A stretch of DNA of 64,000 nucleotides, taken from contig JAKOGI010003074.1 of the NCBI GenBank assembly GCA_029747015.1, positions 1-64,000 on the forward strand, given 5' to 3'. Below are positions 22,973 to 33,990 of the stretch, one piece after another. The translations under genes were made by a program, and so were the position numbers. The stretch's first letter is position 1. Each line of letters opens with the position of its first letter. Source of the stretch: Carnegiea gigantea (taxonomy: Eukaryota; Streptophyta; Magnoliopsida; Caryophyllales; Cactaceae). The notes beneath the pieces are model-generated. The model searched no databases, had not been told where the DNA came from, and was given only the letters and a program-made list of their open reading frames with translations.

Positions 22973-25900
22973 TTGCAGGCTGAAGTGAGAGAGAACAACC
23001 CAGCAAACAACCCAGCAAACAGTGCAGGAAACAGTCTAGAGAATAGGCAGCTGTGGTATGTTGACAGTGGGTGTTCGAGGCATATGACTGGTGAAAAATC
23101 CAATTTTCTCTCACTTACAACATCAGAAGGAGGGAGTGTAGCATTTGGAAACGGCAAATCTGGGACAATTGTCGGTATAGGTAAGATAGGTGAGTCACTC
23201 TCCCATTCAATTGACAATGTTTATTTTGTGGATGGTTTAAAACACAACTTGCTAAGTGTGTCCCAACTGTGTGACAAAGACAACCTAGTAGTGTTCTCTC
23301 CAACACGTTGCTTGGTTGTAAACATGAACACAGGAGATGTTGTCTTGAGGGGGAAGCGACACAAAAATGTTTATAAAGTGTGTATTTCTACTCTTCCCCA
23401 AAATAATTTGACTTGTTTGAGTGCCTTAAAAGATGATGTTATGCTTTGGCACAAAAGACTAGGTCATGCAAGCCACTCTCTTTTGAACAAACTTGTAACC
23501 AAAGATTTAGTAGTTGGCTTACCTTCCATCAAATTCAATGATGACAAGGTATGTGATGCATGTGCCAAAGGCAAACAAGTCAAAAATTCATTTAAGTCTA
23601 AAAAGTGTATAAGCACTACTCGACCCCTTGAATTAATACATATGGATCTATGTGGTCCAATGAGGATCATGAGCCGAGGTGGCAAGAGGTATGTGCTTGT
23701 GATAGTGGATGACTACTCTCGTTTCACTTGGACTTTGTTTTTGGCTTCTAAAGATGAAACTTTTGAAAAATTTCTTGCTTTCATTAAAAAGACTGAAAAG
23801 AGGGTAGGACACTCTTTGGTATGCATAAGGTCTGACCATGGTACAGAATTTGAAAATTCGAGCTTTATTGACTATTGTAATGAGCATGGTGTTGATCACA
23901 ATTTTTCAGCTCCAAGAACACCCCAACAGAACGGGGTGGTAGAGCGCAAAAATCGTACTCTAGAGGACATGACTAGAACAATGCTTGTTGCTAGTGGTCT
24001 TCCTAGAAATTTTTGGCTGAAGCTTTAAACACATCATGTTACATTATAAATAGATGCATGATTAGACCTGTTCTTAACAAAACTCCTTATGAGATCCTCA
24101 AAGGAAGAAAACCAAATATTTTGCATTTGAGAGTTTTTGGGTGTAAATGTTTTGTGCATAATAATGGAAAGGATGCCTTAGGGAAATTTGATCCAAGGAG
24201 TGACGAGGTAATATTCCTCGGTTACTCCTCACATGATAAGGCATACAAAGTGTTTAATAAGAGAACCTTGTGTGTTGAAGAAAGTGTGCATGTGCTTTTT
24301 GATGAAACTAACTCTCTAAGTGAGAATGATGCACAGGAGGAAGACCTCGAACTAGGTCTTGTTAAAAAAGACATGCTGCTTCAAGATGAACCAGGTAACG
24401 ATCAACCTGAGAGATCAAGGTCTGAAGCTGTTCTTCAGGAAGGTAGGCAGGGTGTGAACCAAACAGGAGGAAACAGGGTGGAACCCTGTTCGGGACAACA
24501 TCAGCCGAACCCTTCTGAGATAATTTCAGGAACAGGCTCCCAAACAGGCTTGGGAACAGGTCCTGAACTTGTTTAACCAAGTATTCCAGCTAGGATGGAG
24601 AGCATATCTATGAACCCACTTTCACCACGATCATGGAAATACCAAAGTTCACATCCTCTTGATCAAATTTTGTCTGATATTAATGCAGGAGTTCAAACCA
24701 GATCTAGGCTTAAAAATTTCTGTGCTTTCTATGCTTTTCTCTCAAAAATTGAGCCTAAGAATATTAATGAAGCTCTTGCAGATTCAGATTGGGTCACAGC
24801 CATGCAAGAAGAACTCCATCAGTTCGAAAGAAACAAGGTATGACACCTTGTGCCACGGCCAGAGGATAGAACAATCATTGGAACCAAGTGGGTGTTCCGT
24901 AACAAGCTAGATGAGTGCGGAACAGTCACTAGGAACAAGGCCCGGCTGGTGGTTTAAGGCTACAACCAAGAAGAGGGAATTGATTATGAAGAGACTTTTG
25001 CACCTGTTGTAAGGATGGAAGCCATTCGAATCTTGATAGCTTTTACAGCCCACATGGAGATCAAGTTATATCAAATGGATGTTAAAAGTGCGTTTCTAAA
25101 TGGGTACCTTAAAGAGGAAGTGTATGTTAAACAACCCCCTGGTTTTGAAAGTAATGAATTTCCTAACTATGTTTTCAAACTTGACAAAGCACTTTATGGT
25201 TTAAAACAAGCCCCTAGAGCTTGGTATGAGCGGTTGTCAAGCTTTTTATTAGAAAATGGTTTTACAAGAGGCAAGGTAGACAATACCTTGTTTCTAAAAT
25301 CTAAGGGGGAACATTTGTTGATTGTCCAAGTATATGTCGATGACATCATATTTGGTGCAACTCATCATGATTTGTGCAATGAATTTCCAAAAATGATGAG
25401 GAGTGAGTTTGAAATGAGCATGATGGGTGAGCTTAATTTCTTTCTAGGCTTGCAAATCAAGCAAACTTCAAACGGCACCATGATCCATCAACAAAGGTAT
25501 ATTAAGGAATTACTTAAGCGTTTTGGGACGGAGTCAGCCAAGCCCATTGATACTCCCATCTCTCCTTCAACTAGGTTGGTAATGGATGATGGTAGTCCCT
25601 CAGTTGAGGAGAAATCCTATAGGGGCATGATAGGGTCACTCTTATATCTAACTGCTAGTAGACCTGACATTGTTTTTAGTGTTGGCCTATGTGCACGTTT
25701 TCAGTCAAACCCTAAAGAAACTCATCTAAAAGCTGTTAAAAGGATTTTTAGGTACTTAAGACATACACCTGATCTAGCCTTATAGTATCCTAAAGGTTGC
25801 AACTTTGATCTTATTGGGTATGCTGATGCTGATTACGCAGGTTTCTTGGTTGATAGGAAAAACACCTCAGGTATGGCTCACTTTCTTAGACCTTGTTTGG

Positions 25901-26277
25901 TATCTTGGGCAACCAAGAAACAACTCTCTGTTGCCTTGTCCACAGCAGAAGCTGAGTATGTGGCAGCTGCATCTTGTTGTGCTCAGTTATTATGGATAAG
26001 ACAACAACTCAAGGACTTTTGTGTTGACATAGGATGCATTCCTATTTATTGTGACAATACAAGTGCAATTAACATTGCCAAAAATCCATGTCAACACAAA
26101 AGAACAAAACATATTGACATTCGTCATCATTTCTTGAGAGACAATGTTGAAAAGGGAGTGATCTCAATGAATTTTTGTGCCACTGAAAATCAAATTGCTG
26201 ATATATTCACAAAGGCATTGAGTAGAGAACAATTTGAAAGGAATAGACTCGAACTAGGCTTAATTAGAACAACCTGA
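22973..26277 (+). pseudogene. pol: Sirevirus pol: protease, integrase, reverse transcriptase, RNase H
   Basis: Domain order is that of Ty1/copia. Protease active site WYVDSGCSRHMTG (Asp at 23063). Integrase zinc region (LWHKRLGHA...CDACAKGK), then the catalytic core with MDLCGP, IRSDHGTEFE and PQQNGVVERKNR. RT has [11 protein letters not shown] and the YVDD box at 25333-25344. RNase H keeps ADADYAG, STAEAEY and YCDNTSAI. Breaks: loss of one base near 24016 shifts the frame at the end of the integrase core, and in-frame stops lie at 24574, 24841, 24955 and 25783. All four stops fit single C-to-T or G-to-A changes of Gln or Trp codons. Otherwise reading is continuous to TGA 26275. It shares gag's frame up to the shift. 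The copy cannot make a full polyprotein. Confidence 0.92.
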
Positions 26278-26711
26278 CCAACCTGTTCTCTCTCCCTGTT
26301 TGCAAAATTTAAAAGTGACGGGTACAACATGTTAAATTTTTGTTTGCAATCAACTTGTGTGCTATGTTTAGCATATGTGAGGTTTGCAACTTGCTGACAC
26401 TCGTTGAGGTCTAATGAGATTGCCCTTATTGTCCAATGTTACCGAGCAAGTAACCTCAAGAACAAGCATCAGGAACAGGTACGCCTCTTGTTTGTCAAAT
26501 GTGTGCAACAAATTGAAAACTGCTAATCTCTTCCCGAGGCGTGCGCGGCCTAAATAAATGCTAAAATCCATTGCAAAAACGGGCAAAATCTTTTAAAGAT
26601 TTCGCACATCTCTCTCTCCCTTTAAAGCTCTCTTGCTCAAATCTCCCACCTCCACTGAAACTCTCTGAAACTCTGTTCAAGAAACCCTAATCTCTCTCCT
26701 TCCTCTAAAAA
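26278..26711 (+). other. pol-ORF3 spacer of Sirevirus element
   Basis: This 434-bp stretch holds no open frame of note in the sense strand. It contains several ACAGG/CCTGT motifs, including CCAACCTGTTCTC right after the pol stop. Confidence 0.6.
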
Positions 26712-28667
26712 ATGGCGGTCCCCATTAGCTTCGAGAGCTCCTCGACCTTGACCCAGGGCAACCAGACACAGGGCACAGCCTTGCAAACAGCCACGGCCCT
26801 GTTTGCACCTACATAATTTCCGATGGCCCTCATGGAAGGTAAAAATACTGAACCTCCTCGACCCATTGCCTATAAACCTTTTGGGTTTTTGAAAAGTATC
26901 GACCTTAGAACAGTGAATTTGAAATTGGAAGACATCCCGTACAAATTTGGGTGGGAATTGATTTTGTTTGGTGAAACGGGTGCATGTCAACCCCAAGAAC
27001 TTGTTGGGGCATCTGAAAAAGAAATTGGGGCTTTAGATGAACTCTTTCTGTTGGACTATGGGCTAGATGACATCAATTCGTTTGGGCTGTTTCCTGAGCA
27101 GGAAACAGGGTCAAAAACAGGGCCTGAAGTTTTTAGGGATGACCTAGGGGAGGATTTGTCAAAAGAAGAAGGGGAAAGTAGTGGTCAAATGGAGGAGTCT
27201 CCTGTGAAGCCTGAACAAGCCACACCGGTACCACCAATCGGTGAGAAACGTAAACGATACAAAATTGTGGCTAGGCGTACTAGAATGCCAAGAACACGAC
27301 CACCATCAAGGCCTAAAAGTGGCCAGACTGAAGCGCCCTCAAAAAGTGAACCCCCTGTCAAACCAAAACCACAAATCCCCTCTTTGGCCAAACCCACAAG
27401 CAGACCCACAAGAAAATCAGCCCGAATAGCTTTTCACTCCACTCCTCGTCCTGCCAAACAGTTAGCCCCTGTTATTGAGGAGATTGATTCCTCCACTGAG
27501 CCTCCATCAGATAGCGACAATGAGAACACTGCCTTCAAACAGGGCACGCCCGTGTTCTCAGAGTCCTCAGAGAATAAGCCTCTTCCTACACCAAAACCAT
27601 CACCCCTCAAAACTCCCACGAGAAAAGCCTCCCTCAAACACGCCTCCACCCAAGACCCTCCTACTGAGCCCCAACCTAAACGAACCAAGAAATCTAACCC
27701 GTCTACAATCTCAGCCAAACTGACCCAATTGCTTCAGAGATGGGTTGTCAGGGGCAAAATTATAAAGGTCAAATATTTTGAGGAACAGGGACTGGGGGTG
27801 TTTCTGCACAAGCTGCATGTACAGGGGTGGTATGAGTTATTTACAAACACCCAGCTGGGGTGTTTTGTACATGAGTTGGCAGAGTTCTATGCCAACTGCA
27901 CTGTCACCAAAGCAGTGGTGACAAGTATTGTTAATGGGAAGCAGCTTCGCTTTGATGCGAAGATATTAGGAGACATTCTGGGGATTCCCTCCACAGGCTT
28001 TGATATATATGTGAGGGAAGATAAGACTACTCTAGGGACAGCCAGGCTGCTGGAACTCGCCCAGAAATTTAGCCAGCAACCAAGCCTGCAAACACCCAAG
28101 TCTGTGAAGAAAGGGGACATGACATCGCTCCATCAATAGCTATTTTGGTTTATCATCAAGAATGTCATCCTCAGAGGCCAGGGTCGCAATCTTGCTGATG
28201 CCATGGATCAGTGTTTGATGGATCTAATGGACACGGAAGTGCAAATTAACCTTCCTGCCATCATGATTCGACATATTGCAAGAATTGCAAACACCACTAG
28301 GGAACATGATCTGGGATAAGGCTTCTTTCTGACTAGTGTGTTTGAGCACTTTGGGGTGCCACTGCAGAAGAAGGTGGGCGCTCAGTTCATTGATGAGATC
28401 GGGAGTAACACCCTTGTGGGGTGTGGGTATGCTTTGATTGAAGGGTCTGCCTCAGAACAGGGGACCAGAACACCCCGTCCTCCTGTTCCTGGCAGTTCCT
28501 CAACCAAGCTTGAGGCTGCTTTGGAAGAAAACTCTCGCCTCAGTACTGAGCTTAACGCTGTAAAGGCTGCCCTGGACGAGGAAAAAGCTCTAAATGTAAA
28601 ACGCCATGCAGATCTCCTCGCCCTTCTCTCTTCACTTTCAGCAAAATTTTCTCCTTCTGCTCCTTGA
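26712..28667 (+). pseudogene. Sirevirus third ORF (position of the env-like gene), three stops
   Basis: Sireviruses often carry an extra ORF after pol; in SIRE1 it has been called envelope-like, but its role is unproven. I start it at ATG 26712 (MAVPISFESS). Stops occur at 26814, 28137 and 28317, all in one frame that stays readable to TGA 28665. The product would be about 650 residues: a Pro/Lys/Arg-rich basic middle (about 27190-27700), then a domain resembling the 'putative plant transposon protein' family (from about 27710, with GDILGIPSTGFDIYV), and a short C-terminal coiled coil (28495-28620). No clear signal peptide or membrane segment is evident, which argues against a true surface protein. 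It could equally be a structural or accessory protein. Confidence 0.7.
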
Positions 28668-29153
28668 ACACCCCTCATGAGCTGTTCCCATCTGTTGTTC
28701 TTATAGCCTGTTCTCACTTCTCTTGGTGAATCAGTTTGTACTCTGTTACACTCTTTTAATGAATGACATGTTATCTTATTTTTTGATTGGCTTTGCCTTG
28801 CCTGCTTTCTGTTGTGAATTGCTTGTGTGTGACTAGGATGGCCAATCTCATTACCGTACCAACACACTTGAGTGTATCGCCTGTTGCCTTTCCTCCATTA
28901 CCCAAGTGGTGGTGATAGCAAACACCCTATGTTTGACTGTTCGCCCCTACTTTTTAATGATGCCAAAAGGGGGAAGATAGGATGACCAATATTGTTTTAG
29001 TTTTGCCATGGACGAGTTAAATTTCTTACACTCTTTCGATACTGGCTGCTTCATGTGAATTGTCGGTCCTATAAATAATTGGCACTAATCACTCCAATTG
29101 TCCTTGAAAGTCAATATGGTCACTTGGTTTGTCATCATCAAAAAGGGGGAATT
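28668..29153 (+). other. 3' untranslated region with duplicated polypurine tracts
   Basis: AAAAGGGGGA occurs at 28965-28974 and again at 29141-29150. Each follows a TGATGCC or TCATCA context, and the second lies directly before the 3' LTR. Multiple PPTs are a known Sirevirus trait. No ORF of note in the sense strand. Confidence 0.8.
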
Positions 29154-30656
29154 TGTTAGAATGTATAAAGTTTTGATGATAACAAATCCAAGTGTTGTTG
29201 TTGTTGCTCCAAACAGGCTTTCCAAACAGGACCTTACTGCTGTTCTCAATGTATTAAAACTGCTTGACTAATGGTTTATCAAGAACAGGTACTCAAGTCA
29301 GCAATGTAAGAACACCTGTGAGGAACAGGTTCTGTGAGGTGTTTTGAAGCATATCCTGAGAAGTGTTTGAAACATAAGATATGTGCAGCTGTGACAAACA
29401 GGTTTCGTGCGGTGTTTGAAGCATATTCTGTGAAGTGTTTGCAGCAAAGTCGTTCTACAAGATGACTAGTGGTTACAACAAGATGTCTTGATTTGATTTG
29501 GTTTTATATTTTTAGACTCTTGTTAATATGCCAATTAGAAAGTTTTAATTTACCACTCACTGGAAACGGTTTTACTTTTCGGAAAATATTTCGGATCACC
29601 CTTCAGAACAACCCTGGAAACAGGGCGATCAGGGTGTTTCCAGAATAAGCTGCGAAAAACTGCTTTGCACGATTTTTATCTTTTGGATTTTGAGCAGCTT
29701 CTTCAAAGATTGCAAGAAAGATTTTTCTATGGAGTATCTTATTCTTTACCCTAAAAAACGGTTATCAAAAATCTTAAGGGATTTGCAAAATCTTTTTGAA
29801 TAAAAAGAATATCCAATTTTTGGCAAGTGGATAAGGTAGTTGAGAAAAACATGGGCTAGCTGCTAAAGAACACCGCCTTATGCACGCGGTTCAGAAAGTG
29901 TTTTCAGCTCATGTCACCTTACCCCTTGTAGCTAAAGGATTCTATTTTCTCTAGGATTTTAGTTTCCAAAAATTTCATAAATAGTTTTTTCCATCCCTTG
30001 TGGGTAAAGGATTCTATATTCTTCAGATTTTTTAGTTTCCAAAAATTTGATGAATTGTGTTCCAAGCACTATAAAAGGCGGCTTCTTACAATCTTGGACA
30101 CATCGGTTTTCAAAGAGAAAAAATCTGAGTTCATGAGCTAAAACGTTTGAAAAGAAAACCGAGCCTTGTGAGTGAATTAATTGAGCTTTCAAAGTTGGCA
30201 TACTAGGACTTCATTGTACCCTATATTAGCTTAGTTGAGAAGCATTGTAATAGGGTATTTTTTTCTTTACATTCTTCATTCACAAGAGTGAGTAGAGTGT
30301 GTGTCCAAATCAAGGGGATTTTGGACGTGGGGTAACTTGTCTTAGGGAAGACAGGTTACGTGTGTTACAAGTTGTAACAAGGTGTGTTACTATTGTAACG
30401 TGATTAGCCCGTTTAGTGAAGTGTTTAAATCCTACACGAGGTAGGTCGTGGTTTTAACCTCAGTTGGGCTAGAGGTGTTTTCCACGTAAAAATCCTGTGT
30501 CCATTATTTCCGCATTCAATTTTGTTGGATTTTCGCTTCTGCTTATCTCAGAAACAACCTGTGAGAACAGGGTCTAAGACTGTTTGTCAGCAACTTGCGA
30601 AAATCGGACACCACAATTCACCCCCCTCTTGTAGTTGTGTACTCTCTAATTCAACA
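29154..30656 (+). repeat. 3' LTR of Sirevirus element
   Basis: 1503 bp, about 20 differences from the 5' LTR, TATA box at 30070-30076, ends ATTCAACA. It is followed by the CCTAT target duplication at 30657-30661. Confidence 0.95.
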
Positions 30657-30776
30657 CCTATTTTACAGATGTCCATATATACTAATCTACCTCCTCCAAA
30701 ATAACATGATAGAAAATTTTCCTTTAGGTAGGGGTGTCCATGGATACCCCACCCCATCAAATAGATCCTCCCATGG

Positions 30777-31369
30777 TATTACTAACATGTGAACATGCAT
30801 ACGTGTTTGCAGGGAGTTCACTGATGGCACTTAACAACCTGCTTATGCGTGCATTTGGAAAGTAAACTTGCTACATTCAAATCCCACTGCACCCCTCTAC
30901 AGTGTTGTTGTGTTTTGTTAACATTATTCATTTGTTCACTAGTACTGCCAACCCTCCCCTACTGTGCCTGTGTTACTATTTACTTATGTTCCAAGGTGTA
31001 CCTCCCTTTTCGCTGACGCCTCCCGATGCATACACATTTATGTTTACCGCATCATGATCAAACATTTACCTAGGTAATCCGTGCATGAACACAGGTAAAC
31101 TGCGGCATTCCCCAATTAGTGGACCAAGTTAATGTGCACCCCACAGTTGTGCCCAATATGTAAGTCACTTACATGCAAATCGTACATACACTAAGGGCCC
31201 ACCATCGCATCCTCCATTCTAGCGAGGGGCACTGTTTACGGGGTTGGGGGTGTGGTCACAGATGACAACCCAGTCTATGAGCATATTACAAAGCGCATAG
31301 CATAGTTTCGAATGATGTCTGAACCATTTCCATCTTGCGGGGACGAACTTCTTCGTGAATAGTAAAAAA
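30777..31369. other. MULE territory right of nested insertions, nothing identified
   Basis: No coding or repeat structure that I can support is visible. It is contiguous with 18205-19042 once the nested elements are taken out. Confidence 0.4.
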
Positions 31370-33990
31370 CTCTGCAATGCAACCTCATGTGCTTAACCCA
31401 TGTAGAACGTACGAACCATCCAATAAATCTTCAACATGCACAACATTGCCTATCTGGCATCAAAGTCGACACAGGTATTGCAACAAGTGCGCCTCATGTG
31501 TCCAACTTTGCCACATTTGGAGCACGTTTGAGACTTTGTCCCCTGCGTTTGTGACTCTCTGCGCTTCGACAATAGCCTACCCAGCTGTCTCCCATTAGTG
31601 GGGGTAATATGCAGCGGTCATAGTTGTCATCAAGGTCTTCCCCAGCAACCACCTACCCTATCTTCGCGTTAACTGTTCCCATGTCGTGTGTCTTCATCGG
31701 GTGCACCAGCTGGTTGTATATGACTTATTGGGTTGTAGTCTTATAAATTGGGTGCACGTAGTCATACGCCCAAAAGTTGACCGTAGCTATCACAGCCAAT
31801 GCATGACAGCACAGAATATCTCGCATTTGCTACTACCTGTACGTGTAAGTCTATTGTCCCAACTTCACCACTAACTTACGACTGTTGGTCAACTCCACAC
31901 TGTATTCGCCTAACATCAAATAGTAGCACTTCACAGTTGCAATACAACCCATCTTCTTGTAAGTGTCAGCCAACTTCTATTCTATTCTCTCCCCCACCTC
32001 ATTCTTCTAATTCAGAATGTCCTGCTTGTGCTTATCCATCTTCTTCCCAAGCTTTTCCAAGTGGCCATTCACCAGCTCGGGTACGGGCATAGGGCGTATT
32101 CAGCTCATCCAATTGTTCCAGCTTTCTATAACATTGTTGTTCATTTTACCCCACCTCTCCTTCCCAAACTTCAAAGCGGCCCACTGTTCTGCTCATTGTT
32201 GTCCACCCAAGCACTAAGCTCAAACTTGCAGCACCTTAGCTCCTCTAATGCAACATTGTACTCTGCAGCAGTTGGAGCATGGGCAACTTTGTACAACACT
32301 TCCTTCAATATCTGTTCTGTTGCTTCTTTCTGGATACCACGCTTTGTTGTCCTCTTCAAAAAATTCTCCTTTAGGTGATGTGGGCGGTACCTGTGGTAAT
32401 CCTTACCCCATACTTGCGCCATGGTAGCGACTATGGCAGGGTTCCTAACCAACATGATCACCAGCTTTAGACCACCCAAGCACTCTATAATTGTTTCTAA
32501 GAACCGCACCCACTCCTTGATTTTATCACCACATACTATGCCATATGCAAAATTGTAGAGGTGGTTGTCCGCATTCAAGGCACAGGCAGCAAGCAGGGTC
32601 CCTTTGTAAGGTCCGCTCAGGTGGCAGCCGTCATCCTGTATCCCCGTTTGAACGCATTCACATTACAGCTATGCCACAAACATCCTTGTAAACCTTAAAC
32701 CCTCAACCTCACAGAATGCCACTGGTCCCAGGTTCGCTCCGAGTATAGCCGCCCACATCTACGGGAGCAATTTGTAATGATCAACTGGCCTCCCAAGCAC
32801 CATCATGCGCACAAACTCCCTTGCCCTCCATCACTGCATGTTTGTTAGCCAAATCCCCAACTCTAACCTCAGATCCTGCATAATGTCCCTCGGTGCATAA
32901 TCCAGACACAACCTTACCTTACCCTCAATTAGGTGTGTAAGGAGTTCCACTCTAACACGTCATCCCCCCAAACACCCATCTGACACAGCTTCCCAACACT
33001 GTGTTTATATTGTCCTACAAAATCTTTTATCAATATAACCAGCGTGTTCTTCCCACCTCTGACACATATGTAGAAAGGACAGTCAGTTGCATTGCACTTG
33101 ACCACAGTTCTTTGCTTGCAGTTCCACTCCAATCGATAACTAAAGTGGTTTGCGATTGCAAACTTGCAGATGACTTACCGAAATGCTTCGGCTGATTAGA
33201 AGATTTGCCCCTCTCCCTCAATTAACTTCTTCTATATGCTGAACTTACGGTAGTAGCTTCATACTTGTAGACCCGATCGTGGCCACATGCTGTCATTAGC
33301 ATTACTCCTTTCATCAACCCCCTACCTTTGCTACCTTCTTTCCCTTCTCCTGCCATTGCCTCATCCTCACCCACATCCTCTAACGCAATGAATATCTCAT
33401 CATCATCGGACAACTCAATTATTTCCCCCTAAGTCTCAGCCTGGTTTGCGGGTGATCACTAATGCACCCTCCACTTTCACTCACAATTGCCCTGTAATTT
33501 TAAAAAAATGCAACATGTTAGGAGCTTGTTTTGATAACACACATTCAGCTATGTCGTTCACCATACCAGCGTTTATATGTTACCCACCTTTTCAGACCTG
33601 GTCCCTTACGACCCTCTTGTACCACATCATCCCCATCCCTCCCGCTTCTTCAACAAACGATGCCATGATCACAGCTACGCCTTCTCTCTTTGTGTAATGC
33701 ACCTACCTTCTGTGTGCGCCTCTTCGGCCCACCACTCTTACCTGTATACAAATTGCTGTGCTCGTCATTCTCCTTTAGAAACATCCTCACATCAGCATTC
33801 CCCTCGACTTCTATTACCATCCCCCGGCCGTACCTCAAACTGTACCACAATTTCTGTACAGTCAAATCATGGCTAGTAACCTCAGACACCATTCTTTGTA
33901 CCTCCTCTGTCCCCAACCCCTCTTTCAGCATGATATACTTTTTTGAACCCCCCGCATATCTTCAACATCTTCTAACATGCCCCCCATAAC
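31370..33990 (-). pseudogene. MuDR-type (Mutator-like) transposase remnant
   Basis: MULE transposases cut and paste Mutator elements. Reading right to left, there is an N-terminal MULE-associated region (33931-33650, with TVQKLWYSLRYGRGM) and an acidic linker (33413-33222). The MuDR DNA-binding region follows at 33132-32929 (CNATDCPFYICVRG). The start of the DDE core lies at about 32640-32580 (DDGCHLSGPYKGTLLAA), and core continues at 32578-32171 (NADNHLYNFAYGIV; AQVWGKDYHRYRPHHLKENF). A C-terminal zinc knuckle CSKCGKVGHMRRTC spans 31525-31484. Frames change repeatedly and stops are scattered, so it is dead. It points toward the Ulp1-like remnant at 14.6-15.7 kb; with the nested elements removed, the two genes would be convergent about 5 kb apart. 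Confidence 0.8.

Larger units (their letters stand above)
19645..30656 (+). mobile_element. Ty1/copia retrotransposon, Sirevirus (SIRE/Maximus) lineage
   Basis: An 11.0 kb element with 1503-bp LTRs at both ends, 5-bp target duplication, tRNA-Met PBS, gag, pol in the copia order PR-INT-RT-RNase H, a third ORF after pol, and duplicated polypurine tracts. A gag with a long coiled coil after the zinc knuckle, an extra downstream ORF and multiple PPTs are Sirevirus traits. About 20 differences were counted between the LTRs (roughly 98.7% identity), so insertion is recent. Coding is broken by one frameshift and several stops. It sits inside an older TIR-bearing repeat, which sits inside MULE territory. 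Confidence 0.95.
19043..30776. mobile_element. Small TIR-bearing repeat, split by the copia element
   Basis: The left end (from 19043) has GTGGCGGATCTGGAT followed by ATAGGGGTGTCCAT. The right end (to 30776), read in reverse complement, has ATGGGAGGATCTATTT followed by GGGGTATCCAT. These align over about 36 bases as imperfect terminal inverted repeats. TATTA flanks both ends (19038-19042, 30777-30781) and may be the target duplication. Without the copia insertion the element would be about 0.7 kb. Class is uncertain; a non-autonomous DNA transposon is most likely. Confidence 0.45.

Noticed and set aside
26823..28139. Start of the third Sirevirus ORF at the first long open segment
   Set aside because: An upstream ATG at 26712 in the same frame with a better leader is separated only by one stop (26814) that a single transition explains.
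26712..28667. Calling the third ORF a viral envelope
   Set aside because: No signal peptide, membrane anchor or fusion motif can be seen; only its position matches.
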